The notes: generated by a model not told the origin, from the letters alone. A stretch of 64,000 nt of DNA from Metabacillus crassostreae (GCF_016908395.1 NZ_JAFBDU010000010.1:62001-126000), one strand, 5' to 3'; counted from the stretch's first letter, positions 18,053 to 27,870 are shown. Made by a program: numbers and translations.

Positions 18053-21000
18053 TTATTTCTGAACTCTAACTGTCTTTTGTCCAACAACTAAATAACCATC
18101 GAGATACCCTCGAAACACAAGTGTTTCTTCTGAAGAATCCCAAGTAAAGTCAGAACGTTCAAACTTGAATTGTCCATTTTTCGCTTGGTTATAGTAGCCT
18201 TTGTTGCTTGTTAGGGCATTTACTCCATTCACGGTAGCACTATCCAGATCAAAGCCTTTTGTATCAAAACCTTTTGGTAAGTCTACTCGAACTGTAAATA
18301 CTCCCTTATTAGCCTTAATGACTTTAGCCGTCACATCAATGATCGCAGGAATGTACACCACAAATTGTTTTTCAATTATTGTTGTTAAGCCTGCTGCATT
18401 TGTTGTAAAAACTGTTAGGTTGTAGGTACCTGGCTTCTCTAATGAAATAGAAGTACCATTCTCAATCTCTTTTCCATCATTATGGTCAGGATAAGATACA
18501 ATCATTTTCTCAGTAACGACATCAGAAATGTTATCTACTGCGCTGTAGATTAAATCTAAGTTAGTACCTAATTTATATTCAGCTTCTAAATCCATATTTA
18601 CAACTGGTGCTGTTTTGTCAATTTTCACTTCAATTGTTTTTATCTTCTCTATATTCATAGAGTGATCCATTGAGAAGAATTTCACTTCATGGATTCCTTC
18701 TTCTGTTATTGTAAAAGCCGTTCCTTTCACATAATCAGAGCCATTTATAGAATAGAAGGTTTCTGTTACCCCACTTAATTCATCAGTTGATGCAAGGTTC
18801 ACCGTCACATCATCTGTACGCCAAGTTTGAGGTGCATCAGAGGTTGTCTCTGGTGCTGTTTTATCTACCTTTACTCCAATTGTTCGTGCTACTTCTTTAT
18901 TTCCAGCATTATCAACTGAATAAAAGGTGACTAGGTTAAGACCTTCTTTTTCTATAATAAAAGAGGTTCCTTCAACATATTCAGAGCCGTTAATAGCATA
19001 AAAGGTTTTTGCAACACCACTTTTTCCATCTTCTGCAGTTAAATTCACAGTAACATCTTTATTATTCCAAAAGTCTTGTGCATCTGAAGTTGTTACTGGT
19101 GCTGTTTTATCGATTTTCACTTCAATTGTATGGACTTTTTCAGTATTGTCCACTTTGTCAACTGAGTAAAACGATACATTGTGAACACCTTCTCCTTTTA
19201 CTTCAAATGAAGTACCTTCTTCAAAATCACTACCATCAACGGAATAATAAGTTTTCGCTACACCTGTTTCATTATCTGTAGCTGATAGTGTTATGACTTG
19301 GTCTTCATTTATCCAATCAGTGGGTGCGTTAGCTGTCGTAACTGGCGCTTCTTCGTCTAAGATTAGCTTAGCAAGTACTACATTGGATGGTTTGGACTCG
19401 CCAAATGAGTTACTATATGACGTTACAACATATTCATGATTTGCGTAGCTTAAATTCAAGAGCGCATACATTAAATTATTTACTTTTTCAGCAATTAATA
19501 CTAATTCTCCATCAATCACTTCATAGATGTTGTAGCCATTAGCATAGGTAATAAAATTCCAATTAATTCTTGCACTTGTTTCACTTACAAGAGTCAAGCT
19601 TGCTGTTGGCGGCTCCATAATTGGATAAACAATTGTTTCTGTTATACGATTTGAAGCCTTTGATTCTCCAAAACGTGTATTGTAGGCTGTTACTTCAAAA
19701 GAATGTGTATCTTCTGAAAGATTATTAGCTTTATAGCTTCGTGCAGTACCTTTATAAATTAATGTTCTCTCATCATTTGTGATTTGATAAACACGGTATT
19801 CATTTGCCCAGGCTGCTGCAGGCCAAGATAACATAATATTGTTTATATTTTCTACTTTCGCTGAAATAACCGGTGCTTCAACAACAGGCCATGTTAATGT
19901 GAAGTTGGTAGAGCTTCCATTTGGTGACTCATCAAAACGATTACTATATGAATGAACGACATATTCGTAATCTCCCTCTGTCATGTTATTAAATCTTGCC
20001 GTTGTTCCTTTTACACTTGCTTTTAACACAAGCTGTTCATCAACAATTTGGTACACTCTATATTCAGTTGCATATGTTGAAGCATTCCATTTCAACACAA
20101 TATCATTTCCATTTGCAATACTTTGTGTTAGATTTTCTGGTGCTTGCATGATTGGATGAATTAGGTTTAACGAAAGATCACTTCCATTTGCTGATTCCCC
20201 AAAACGATTGCTTTCAGCACGAATCTCATATGTGTAATCACCTTCTGGCATATTGACAAAAGTGAAACTTGTACCTGTTACTGTTTTCTGTAGAACCCTC
20301 TCGCTATCTATGATTTGATACACATTATAGCTTGTTGCATAATCTGAAGCATCCCATTTCAAGCGTATATCATTACCATTTACAATTGTTTCGGAAAGAT
20401 TGGCTGGAGCTTGCATCGTTGGATGAACAAGTGAGAAAGACTGATTACTTCCTTCAACTGATTCACCAAAGCGCGTGCTATCAGAATGAATCACATACGA
20501 ATATTCAGAATCCGGCATATTATTAAATCTAACTGACGTACTTGTTACTGTTTTTGCTAAAACTAGTTCGCCGCCAATGATTTGATACACATTATAAGCT
20601 GTTGCATATTCTGAAGCATCCCATTTTAATAAAATATCGTTTCCATTAAGGATTGTTTGTGATACATTTCCCGGTGCCTTCATCGTTGGATGAACCATAG
20701 CTAAAGAGACTTCACCGCTATTTGCTGATTCACCAAAACGGCTGCTTTCAGAATGAACAATATAGGTATGATCACCTTCTGCTACACTCACAATGCTTGT
20801 AGATAATGATGAGACTGATTTAACTAATTTCTTTTCGCCATCAATCATTTCATAGACATTATAAGTGTTAGCATACTCAACTGATTTCCAGCTAAGCACA
20901 ACATCATTTCCATTTTTAACCGTATAGGTAAAATCAGTTGGTGCTTCCATTGTTGGGTGAACTAAAGAAATCTCCGCCTTCGCATTTCCCTCGGATTCAC

Positions 21001-22918
21001 CGTATAAATTCGAAAAAGAAGTAATCTCATATTGATAGTTATCAGCAGGCATATTTGTAAACTTTACAGAAGTACCTGTAACTGTTTTTTGAAGAACACT
21101 TTCGCCATCGATTACTTGATAAATGTTATAGCCATTCGCGTTTTGAACACCTGTCCACTTTAACGTGATATCATTTCCATTTGTAATCGTATGTGACAAA
21201 TCAGTTGGTGCTTCCATCGTAAGTCCGGTTAGTGTCAACGTTACCTTACTACCACTAACAGACTGACCAAAGCGAGAAGAGTTCGCATAAACAACATATG
21301 TGTAATTTCCTGGTGCTATGTTACTATAAGAAACAGCTGTACCAGTGACCGTGCTTTTTAAAACTTCATTGCCATCAACTACTTGATAGACTTTGTAGTT
21401 TGTTGCGTATGGTGCAGAGTCCCAGCTAATAGTAAAGCTAGAAGCACTTTTAATCGTTTTTTTCACATTAGCTGGTGGCTCCATCGTAGGATGAACAAGT
21501 GTAATAGATTGCTTGCTGCTTTCTTTTGATTCACCAAAACGATTAGAGTAAGAGTGAACTTCATAGCTATAATTACCCTCAGGTAGATTACTATATCTGA
21601 CAGCTGTTCCACTAGCGGTACTTTTCAGAACCTTTTGACCGTCAATCACTTGATAGATTTTATAGCTGTCAGCATTTGCAGCACTGTCCCAGCTTAGGAC
21701 GATATCATTCCCATTTTGAATTTCGTATTTGAAGTTTTCTGGTACAGCCATTGTGACAGTCTCTACCTGTAACGAAACCTTGCCACCCTCGTTTGATTCA
21801 CCAAAACGGTCGCTATATGAGTAAACCTCATATGTATAGTTTCCACCAGGCATATTTTTGAATGTGATACTTGTACCTGTCACTGTATTTTGCAAAACTT
21901 TTTCTCCATCAATAATTTGATAGATTTTATAGCTGTTAGCATAAGAAACGCTTCCCCATGTTAACGTAATATCATTAATATTTTGTAGTTTGTACGTAAC
22001 GTTTGGTGTTGCCATTGTAATAGAGTCAACTGTTACATTTAATTGACTGCCCTTTTCTGACTCGCCAAAGCGGTTACTGTTTGAGTGAACTTCATACATA
22101 TATTCCCCAGCAGGAGCATTCGTTAATTTTAAAGAAGTACTTGTTACTGTTTCCTTTAAAATCTTTTCACCATCAATCACTTGGTAAACCTTGTAATTAT
22201 CCGCAAAAGAAACAGTATTCCATTTTAATGTGACGTCATTCCCATTTGTCACAGAATACGTAAAGTTTTCTGGTGCTGTCATTGTTGGGTGAACAACCGT
22301 AACATCAAGCTGATCTGATAAAGAAGATTCTCCATATAACGAATTTACTGCAGAAACAGCATATGAATAGTTGCCTTCTGGAGCATTGCTTACTGTGTGA
22401 GTTGTGTTTGTTACAGAAGTTAGTAATGACTTTTCACCATCACTTGAGATTTGAAAAACATTATATTTTTCAACATACTGTGATGGACTCCAGCTTAATA
22501 CGATGTCATTACCATTATTGATTGTATGTGTGAATGTTGCTGGTGCCGTCATCTCTGGGTATTCAATCATAACTGCGACAGGAGCACTTGGTCCTGATTC
22601 ACCTTCTGAGCTTAATGTTGATACAACGTACTCATAAGAACCTTCTTCAAGATCGTTGGCAGTATAACTGTTCGACTTCACTTCTCCTAAAGGAAGAATT
22701 TGTCCATCTTTGATTTCATAAACCTTGTAAGCTGAAGCTCCGTATACAGCGCTCCAAGTAAGTTTGACATCATCAGGTGTTACCTTTTCTACAGCAAGAT
22801 TGCTTGGTGGTAACATATTAGCTGATGTTGCAAATACACTTCCAATCGGAACAATTACTTGATAACTTAGAAGCACCAATGCGATAAGCAAGGGTTTTAA
22901 ACGAAATAAATTTCTCAT
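18053..22918 (-). CDS. Large exported protein with 13 FN3-type repeats and Ig-like modules; putative adhesin
   Basis: A 1621-residue secreted protein. The signal peptide (about 1-31) is followed by 13 tandem fibronectin-III-like repeats of about 89 residues, each with NGNDIxLxW near the start, YxVYQxIDGE in the middle, (N/S)RFGES near the end, and separated by HPTMxAP. Then come three copies of an 80-residue Ig-like module (each ending IDKTAPxTT, of the OmpL47 type by resemblance), one more Ig-like module and an unassigned C-terminal domain of about 100 residues. There is no LPXTG, SLH or choline/peptidoglycan-binding motif, so how it is held at the surface is unclear. The domain plan suggests adhesion or matrix binding. 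The gene has its own c-di-GMP riboswitch and terminator, standing between hpf and the fliDST operon. Confidence 0.85.
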   Translation of the reverse strand: MRNLFRLKPLLIALVLLSYQVIVPIGSVFATSANMLPPSNLAVEKVTPDDVKLTWSAVYGASAYKVYEIKDGQILPLGEVKSNSYTANDLEEGSYEYVVSTLSSEGESGPSAPVAVMIEYPEMTAPATFTHTINNGNDIVLSWSPSQYVEKYNVFQISSDGEKSLLTSVTNTTHTVSNAPEGNYSYAVSAVNSLYGESSLSDQLDVTVVHPTMTAPENFTYSVTNGNDVTLKWNTVSFADNYKVYQVIDGEKILKETVTSTSLKLTNAPAGEYMYEVHSNSNRFGESEKGSQLNVTVDSITMATPNVTYKLQNINDITLTWGSVSYANSYKIYQIIDGEKVLQNTVTGTSITFKNMPGGNYTYEVYSYSDRFGESNEGGKVSLQVETVTMAVPENFKYEIQNGNDIVLSWDSAANADSYKIYQVIDGQKVLKSTASGTAVRYSNLPEGNYSYEVHSYSNRFGESKESSKQSITLVHPTMEPPANVKKTIKSASSFTISWDSAPYATNYKVYQVVDGNEVLKSTVTGTAVSYSNIAPGNYTYVVYANSSRFGQSVSGSKVTLTLTGLTMEAPTDLSHTITNGNDITLKWTGVQNANGYNIYQVIDGESVLQKTVTGTSVKFTNMPADNYQYEITSFSNLYGESEGNAKAEISLVHPTMEAPTDFTYTVKNGNDVVLSWKSVEYANTYNVYEMIDGEKKLVKSVSSLSTSIVSVAEGDHTYIVHSESSRFGESANSGEVSLAMVHPTMKAPGNVSQTILNGNDILLKWDASEYATAYNVYQIIGGELVLAKTVTSTSVRFNNMPDSEYSYVIHSDSTRFGESVEGSNQSFSLVHPTMQAPANLSETIVNGNDIRLKWDASDYATSYNVYQIIDSERVLQKTVTGTSFTFVNMPEGDYTYEIRAESNRFGESANGSDLSLNLIHPIMQAPENLTQSIANGNDIVLKWNASTYATEYRVYQIVDEQLVLKASVKGTTARFNNMTEGDYEYVVHSYSNRFDESPNGSSTNFTLTWPVVEAPVISAKVENINNIMLSWPAAAWANEYRVYQITNDERTLIYKGTARSYKANNLSEDTHSFEVTAYNTRFGESKASNRITETIVYPIMEPPTASLTLVSETSARINWNFITYANGYNIYEVIDGELVLIAEKVNNLMYALLNLSYANHEYVVTSYSNSFGESKPSNVVLAKLILDEEAPVTTANAPTDWINEDQVITLSATDNETGVAKTYYSVDGSDFEEGTSFEVKGEGVHNVSFYSVDKVDNTEKVHTIEVKIDKTAPVTTSDAQDFWNNKDVTVNLTAEDGKSGVAKTFYAINGSEYVEGTSFIIEKEGLNLVTFYSVDNAGNKEVARTIGVKVDKTAPETTSDAPQTWRTDDVTVNLASTDELSGVTETFYSINGSDYVKGTAFTITEEGIHEVKFFSMDHSMNIEKIKTIEVKIDKTAPVVNMDLEAEYKLGTNLDLIYSAVDNISDVVTEKMIVSYPDHNDGKEIENGTSISLEKPGTYNLTVFTTNAAGLTTIIEKQFVVYIPAIIDVTAKVIKANKGVFTVRVDLPKGFDTKGFDLDSATVNGVNALTSNKGYYNQAKNGQFKFERSDFTWDSSEETLVFRGYLDGYLVVGQKTVRVQK

Positions 22919-22948
22919 TTTCCTTTTCCTCTCTTTGTAAAAAAGGCA

Positions 22949-22974
22949 TAAAAAAATAAACCTTTTACAAGGTT
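22949..22974 (-). terminator. Terminator of the riboswitch expression platform
   Basis: AACCTT (minus strand, 22969-22974) pairs with AAGGTT (22959-22964) around loop GTAA, followed by TATTTTTTT. The CCTTGT part of the hairpin can pair alternatively with ACAAGG right after the aptamer (22967-22979 with 22989-23002), giving mutually exclusive terminator and antiterminator structures. It lies about 30 bp before the start codon. Confidence 0.75.
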
Positions 22975-23000
22975 CATAGGTTGATAGACTATGATTCCTT

Positions 23001-23095
23001 GTGGCAACCGGCTGCCATTCATGAATTATTAGTTCATGAGGAAGGCCCTTAGCTTTGCGTCCCAGCGTTTCCGAAGGTTTGCCTTTTTCACTTGG
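23001..23095 (-). promoter_or_regulatory. Cyclic di-GMP-I (GEMM) riboswitch aptamer
   Basis: The minus strand shows the conserved GEMM-I skeleton in order: GGCAAACC (23076-23083), a GAAA-capped helix, GGGACGCAAAGC, AAGGGCC, a variable P3 helix (TCATGAAC/TTCATGA), ATGGCAGCC and GGTTGCC (23003-23009), which closes P1 with GGCAAACC. A TATAAT box at 23116-23121 is well placed to start the leader, though its -35 is poor. The downstream terminator/antiterminator pair makes transcriptional control of the FN3 gene likely; whether c-di-GMP turns it on or off cannot be read from the sequence. Confidence 0.93.
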
Positions 23096-23121
23096 TAGTT
23101 TAATAGCATATCATTATTATA

Positions 23122-23388
23122 ATACTTTTATCCTAAATTAAAATAGTTCTTAATGACTATTACAGAAAAAATTTGCTTCTTTATAGTTTTGTTGGTAAAT
23201 AACGCTTACCCCTGTCATTTTTGATATTAGCTTCACTAAGCGATATTGTTATGTGAAACAGATGATTGCTAAGGGAAGATCATTTTCATTGCCTTCCTCT
23301 TAACATCAACGGCTAATAACGACTTTGTCATATCGGCAAAAATAAATGTTATGAATCTTTTTATATTCTACATTAAAGTAAGGTTAAA
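23122..23388. other. AT-rich gap upstream of the riboswitch
   Basis: No gene seen. A GCCGATAT motif on the minus strand (23330-23337) equals the SigD -10 element, but no TAAA stands 15 bases upstream, so a SigD promoter for the FN3 gene is possible but not supported. Confidence 0.4.
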
Positions 23389-23410
23389 AAACTCGTCAGT
23401 AGACGAGTTT
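23389..23410 (-). terminator. Intrinsic terminator of the flaG-fliD-fliS-fliT operon
   Basis: Perfect nine-base arms AAACTCGTC (23389-23397) and GACGAGTTT (23402-23410) with a four-base loop, followed by a T run on the minus strand. Confidence 0.9.
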
Positions 23411-23477
23411 AATGAATGTGTAATATAATCACTAAATTGATCTTGATAACATATTCTTTAAGATATCTTCCCGTTCT

Positions 23478-23831
23478 CTATTTTCGTTTATCGTAAAACA
23501 TCCCGTCTGAGGATGAGACATCTTCAAATGGATTTACATATTGCTGGTTGGATGATTTTTTCTTTTTTAATTCCAACATATCTAACTGAATTTCTTTTTT
23601 AGTCTCAGAGAGTTTATTCGTTATTATTCTATTCCAATCAACAATCTGTTGGAACAATTGAGAGTCAATCTGCGAGAAAGGAGGCTGAACATTTTTGAGA
23701 TCTTGCTCCCTCATATCCAATAAGGTCGTTATCTTCTTCACTTGTTCATCTCTTTCTTCCTTTGGTACTGACTTTGATACTAGTTGAAAAAGTTGTTCAG
23801 TCACATCATGGACCTTTTCAATGGCACGCAC
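23478..23831 (-). CDS. fliT: Flagellar chaperone FliT-like protein
   Basis: A 117-residue, mostly helical charged protein in the fliT position, expected to chaperone the cap protein FliD. The start is GTG at 23831, overlapping the fliS TAG by one base (TAGTG), with AAGGTGG in the end of fliS as its ribosome-binding site. A longer frame starting at 23891 would overlap fliS by 60 bases and is not the true start. FliT sequences are poorly conserved, so the call rests on size, helical content and position. Confidence 0.8.
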   Translation of the reverse strand: MRAIEKVHDVTEQLFQLVSKSVPKEERDEQVKKITTLLDMREQDLKNVQPPFSQIDSQLFQQIVDWNRIITNKLSETKKEIQLDMLELKKKKSSNQQYVNPFEDVSSSDGMFYDKRK

Positions 23832-24232
23832 TATGCTTGTCCACCTTGCCCATACTGCTGTTGACGCGTGATTTGAATAACTTGCTTCCATGTATCTCGA
23901 AACTCTATAACGATGCCTTCAATTTCTTTTAAAATTAATACTTCATTATTAATATTAGCTTCTGTTAAACGATGATTTACGTACTCATACATAATCATCA
24001 TATTCTTTGATATTTCTAGATCCATATTTAATGTGACCATCAGCTCTGAAATGATTTTTTGCGCTTTTTGGATATTTGTATTTTTAGCTTCATATTCTTT
24101 ATGTTCGATATCTTCAATAGCTTGTTTGATGAATTTCAGACATCCATTATATAACATTAAAGTTACCTCTCCTGGGGATGCTGTATTAACAGAATTTTGT
24201 TGATACGCTGTATATGGATTATTCATTGCCAT
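23831..24232 (-). CDS. fliS: Flagellin export chaperone FliS
   Basis: A 133-residue four-helix-bundle protein with the family N-terminus (NPYTAYQQNSVNTASPGEVTLMLYNG) that binds the flagellin C-terminus and keeps it unpolymerised before export. AAGGAG lies eight bases before the ATG. It lies between fliD (16 bp gap) and fliT (one-base overlap). Confidence 0.95.
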   Translation of the reverse strand: MAMNNPYTAYQQNSVNTASPGEVTLMLYNGCLKFIKQAIEDIEHKEYEAKNTNIQKAQKIISELMVTLNMDLEISKNMMIMYEYVNHRLTEANINNEVLILKEIEGIVIEFRDTWKQVIQITRQQQYGQGGQA

Positions 24233-24248
24233 AATTAAGCTCCTTTTA

Positions 24249-25721
24249 TTAAGATGAGAATTGCTGCATTAGATAGGACATTTGTGAATTGGACTTTTGA
24301 ATTGCCTGCTCCATCGCAGAGAACTGAGACCAATAACGGTCTTCAACTTTAATTAATCGATCTTCAAAACGATTAATTTGTTTATTTAAATTCGTTAAAT
24401 TTCTTCCGATAGTAAATTGTTGATTCGTAGATGTGGTTTTTCCAGCTTTTTTTTCAATACTCTTAATTGTAGTACTGATTGTTTCACGAATACGCTTTGC
24501 CAGTCCAACACTTTCAGTAGTTGAACCGCTAGAGTTAAATAATTGAAAAATTTCAGTCGGATCTTTAGCTATTGCATCTCTTAATTTTGTTTCATTAATT
24601 AATAGTTTTCCTTTATCTAAATAATTGCTAGAAGTTGTTATACCAATTTGTGCTAATTGCTTAAAATTCACATTGGAGTTATTTGGATTATATAAGTCAG
24701 TACGCATCTTTGTTAATGCACTTGAAAGAATAGAATCGTTTTTAATAAGACCACTTTTAGCTCGTTCTTCCCATAATTCTATCTGTTTTTCAGTCATAGT
24801 CTCTTTTTCTGTATCTGTTAATGGTTGATAGCTTCTGTATTTCTCTTCATTCATTTTCCCATTAACCTTTTCAATAAGTTCATTATATTTATTTACAAAT
24901 TGTACAACCTTATCTACCATATTATCTGTATCATTAGAAAGTGATACATTAGCTGCAGAATTATCTTTGTGAAGGGTATATGTCACATTATCAACTACAA
25001 ATGTATTTGTTGTCCGTGAAGTAGTTAGTCCGTTTATTGAAAATATTGAATCTTTCCCTTGCGTCCCGCTACCTACTGTTAAATTACTACCAACAGCAGC
25101 ATCCGTGAATCCTAAGGATTTAAATATTTCAGTGGAATCTGTGTTGTTTAGAGTAATTGCTGCTTTCTCTCCTGTTTCTTTCTTTGTAATAACTACTTGA
25201 CCTGTATACGAATCTCTGAATACAGAAATCCCCAAATCTTTATTATTAGAAAGTTTTGATATCACATTCTCTAAAGTATCAGTTTCTTCAATTACTATCT
25301 GTATATTATTAGAGGTTGTTCCATCCCCATTAGTTACTGATAAGTCTAACGTACGTGGAACACCACCTGTGAAAGTCGTAGATCCAGTAGATATCCAATT
25401 TGTTGATTTAGCTATTTGTGTTACTTCAATTCTAGTATCTATATTAGCTGCAGATGAATTTGCAACTGCAGTAACCGCACTTGTATCAGAGCTAGTCACT
25501 TTCTTCTTAAGAAGATCTTTTTGAAGAGTCATATTTCCATAAATAAACTGATCAAAATCATTTAATAGCTTATTCATTTCTCGAAATTCTTCTCGTTGCC
25601 ATTCCAATATTTGTTTTTTTTGTGTTAGTTTATTTAAAGGAATACGCTCTGCCTTCATCAAATCAGTAACAATTTGATCCGTATCCATTCCACTAGCTAG
25701 TCCACCTATACGTATAGCCAT
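24249..25721 (-). CDS. fliD: Flagellar filament cap protein FliD (HAP2)
   Basis: A 490-residue protein with FliD N-terminal (IGGLASGMDTDQIVTDLMKAERIPL) and C-terminal (LNKQINRFEDRLIKVEDRYWSQFSAMEQAI) coiled-coil domains around a variable Thr/Ser/Asn-rich middle. It forms the pentameric or hexameric cap under which flagellin polymerises. It is preceded by flaG and followed by fliS in one operon under a SigD promoter. Confidence 0.96.
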   Translation of the reverse strand: MAIRIGGLASGMDTDQIVTDLMKAERIPLNKLTQKKQILEWQREEFREMNKLLNDFDQFIYGNMTLQKDLLKKKVTSSDTSAVTAVANSSAANIDTRIEVTQIAKSTNWISTGSTTFTGGVPRTLDLSVTNGDGTTSNNIQIVIEETDTLENVISKLSNNKDLGISVFRDSYTGQVVITKKETGEKAAITLNNTDSTEIFKSLGFTDAAVGSNLTVGSGTQGKDSIFSINGLTTSRTTNTFVVDNVTYTLHKDNSAANVSLSNDTDNMVDKVVQFVNKYNELIEKVNGKMNEEKYRSYQPLTDTEKETMTEKQIELWEERAKSGLIKNDSILSSALTKMRTDLYNPNNSNVNFKQLAQIGITTSSNYLDKGKLLINETKLRDAIAKDPTEIFQLFNSSGSTTESVGLAKRIRETISTTIKSIEKKAGKTTSTNQQFTIGRNLTNLNKQINRFEDRLIKVEDRYWSQFSAMEQAIQKSNSQMSYLMQQFSS

Positions 25722-25733
25722 TTTTCATCACCC

Positions 25734-26090
25734 TTATATCTTTTTATCAATAATAAGCCCTAAAAATTCAGTCATTGAGGCATAAATGTCCAACCATTTC
25801 TTTGAAGGTATTTCTCTAATTACTTCTTTAGTATAATCATCTACTACTTTTACATAGTATTCGTTTAATTCTTCATGTAGTTCAAATTTAATATGTGTAT
25901 TAGAAGGTTTTAGAAAAGCATTGATACTATTTATCATAAATCCAATTTCTTCTCTTGTAAGTACTTCATTATCTGCCTTGTGTATTTTCTCTAAATTATC
26001 ACCTAAAACCTCTTGTTTCGGAATAATCTTCTGGGTGTTTATATCTAGGTTGTGAAGAGTAGATTGTGTAGCTATTTTATTAACAGACAT
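25734..26090 (-). CDS. flaG: FlaG family protein
   Basis: A 118-residue FlaG (YvyC) protein with the conserved C-terminal part (IKFELHEELNEYYVKVVDDYTKEVIREIPSKK, split here across the family motif). It is first in the SigD-driven flaG-fliD-fliS-fliT operon. In other bacteria FlaG influences filament length; the biochemical role is unsettled. GGAGTG precedes the ATG. Confidence 0.9.
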   Translation of the reverse strand: MSVNKIATQSTLHNLDINTQKIIPKQEVLGDNLEKIHKADNEVLTREEIGFMINSINAFLKPSNTHIKFELHEELNEYYVKVVDDYTKEVIREIPSKKWLDIYASMTEFLGLIIDKKI

Positions 26091-26125
26091 CTTAACACTC
26101 CTCTAATTTTCTATATCTATTTATT

Positions 26126-26152
26126 CTATCGGCATTTTCGTTGCATAGTTTA
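26126..26152 (-). promoter_or_regulatory. SigD promoter of flaG-fliD-fliS-fliT
   Basis: Minus strand TAAA (26149-26152), exactly 15 bases, then GCCGATAG (26126-26133), a near-perfect SigD promoter 36 bp upstream of flaG. Confidence 0.9.
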
Positions 26153-26262
26153 GTAAAGGACTAATTATTTATAGACCATGAAATATTGGAATGGATAAAT
26201 TAATAGCTTTGAATAAAAATTACACTAACGACATCAATAAGAATTTATGAGAAATTTTATAT

Positions 26263-27870
26263 TTATTCATTTTTGAATCCATTTATTATATCCATCATTT
26301 TTGTTATTCTCTTTATATATGTGTGTTCTTTCTTCATTGCTTCATATCCTTGCATTCTAATTCTATCTCGTTCTTCTTCATTCTCAAGGTAATATCTGAT
26401 TATATCCATCAAATCTTGTAGATCACGGTAAACAACTAAATCACTTCCATCTTTAAACAATTTCGTAATATCAGATTTATAGTTAGTAACTAAGAATCCT
26501 CCAGAACCTAAAACATCAAATATCCTCATAGGTAATCCTGATGTGACAAATTTCCTTGTAATATTCAAATTTATTTTTGTCACCTTAAAAATTTTAGGCA
26601 TTTCTATAAAGTGTTCTGCAAAACCGTTATATGTTCCAAATAATTTATCATCAGTTAAATCCCAACTATTGTCACCATATATATTAACTTTAAAGGTCTT
26701 AGCTATTTGATTAATTATCTGGGTTCTTTCTAGATAGGACTGATACCTGCCTAATAAAAAGGCTAGCTTGTCTTCTTTGGAAAGTAAAGAATGATGCAAG
26801 TTATTTATACTATAATTCGAATGAAACTGTATCTCTCTAACCAAATCTACATCCACTAAATCCTTCAATATATATAGATCTTCAGAAAATTGTTTTTGTA
26901 CTATTTCATTTATTTTATTCCTTAGATTTAAAGGTATTTTTGGGGAAATACTTTCCAGAAATTCGTTCTTCGCTCCACTTGAACCTACAAAAGTTACCTG
27001 GGAAGAATATTTTGTATAATCGCTTGCAGAAACCTCTATACTTGAGAGTCTTTTAACATTTGCTGCAACTGGGAGATAATACGCTCTCTTCAATCCCTGT
27101 TTCTTTAGATCAGAGACTACCTCTTGGTCATATATAAAGTAATATGTTAGATTATTATATAAATTTTTAGAATTATATAGTGAATATGCTGGTGTATCAA
27201 CTGTCCAAGAAATGTATGGAATATGGAGTGTTTTGCTTATATTGGAAACCTTTTCACTAAAGTTAATTGTAAATAAATAAGTTGGGTCGATAGCTGCAAT
27301 TTTTTTTAACATTATACTTTCATTTTCCCAATTTAATTTCACTACCGAGTAACCTATTTCTTGAAATGCCTCCATGCAATCATCTAGTATAGTAGGATGA
27401 TCGACCATACAAATAAGCTTACTCTCAGTTTTACCACTTCCTGAATGTATATAACTAATCACATTTTTATAAAACTCAATATTACATTGAATTAAATTAT
27501 TATTAATAATAATTTGAACATCATTTATATCAATTTCCATCTTCTTATATTCTTCATTGAAAAAAAGAGAAACATTCGACATCTCTTCAATACTACCAGG
27601 AAAGATTTCTTGAATAGTTTCGTAAAAGCTTCTATCTTGTTCTATTAAATAAATAGGTTTATTTGTCTGATTATATATCTCTCTTAATTCATACCCCAAC
27701 CCTAAACCCAAAACAACGATAAATTCTGCATTCTGTTTTATAATGAACTGATTTGTAAACTTTTCTGGTTCATATCTAGAATACAAATATTTCCATACGC
27801 CTTCAATTTGATATTTACATGTATAATTACCTTTTTTAGATATTTCTAAAATGAGGTTATCTTTCTTCAT
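26263..27870 (-). CDS. CgeB-like (DUF3880) glycosyltransferase with Maf-type N-terminal domain
   Basis: A 535-residue protein. The N-terminal region (about 1-150) has YSRYEP (30-35), GLGLGY (55-60) and IEQD (76-79), in the same order and spacing as the N-termini of the two Maf proteins encoded upstream. The middle (about 150-300) resembles DUF3880, and the C-terminal part (about 400-530) resembles the GT-B half of CgeB-type transferases (INLNITRKFVTSGLPMRIFDVLGSGGFLVTNY). It should be a sugar transferase. Its place after two Maf genes, between hag and flaG, argues for flagellin as acceptor, which is inference. The start follows maf2 by 28 bp. Confidence 0.75.
   Translation of the reverse strand: MKKDNLILEISKKGNYTCKYQIEGVWKYLYSRYEPEKFTNQFIIKQNAEFIVVLGLGLGYELREIYNQTNKPIYLIEQDRSFYETIQEIFPGSIEEMSNVSLFFNEEYKKMEIDINDVQIIINNNLIQCNIEFYKNVISYIHSGSGKTESKLICMVDHPTILDDCMEAFQEIGYSVVKLNWENESIMLKKIAAIDPTYLFTINFSEKVSNISKTLHIPYISWTVDTPAYSLYNSKNLYNNLTYYFIYDQEVVSDLKKQGLKRAYYLPVAANVKRLSSIEVSASDYTKYSSQVTFVGSSGAKNEFLESISPKIPLNLRNKINEIVQKQFSEDLYILKDLVDVDLVREIQFHSNYSINNLHHSLLSKEDKLAFLLGRYQSYLERTQIINQIAKTFKVNIYGDNSWDLTDDKLFGTYNGFAEHFIEMPKIFKVTKINLNITRKFVTSGLPMRIFDVLGSGGFLVTNYKSDITKLFKDGSDLVVYRDLQDLMDIIRYYLENEEERDRIRMQGYEAMKKEHTYIKRITKMMDIINGFKNE

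Noticed and set aside
18201-20526. Plus-strand frames opposite the FN3 protein
   Set aside because: Antisense shadows of the repeat gene with no ribosome-binding sites.
23330-23337. SigD promoter for the FN3 gene
   Set aside because: Perfect GCCGATAT but no TAAA at 14-16 bases upstream; kept only as a note.
23478-23891. fliT starting at 23891
   Set aside because: It overlaps fliS in another frame and adds a non-family extension; the GTG at 23831 is coupled to the fliS stop.
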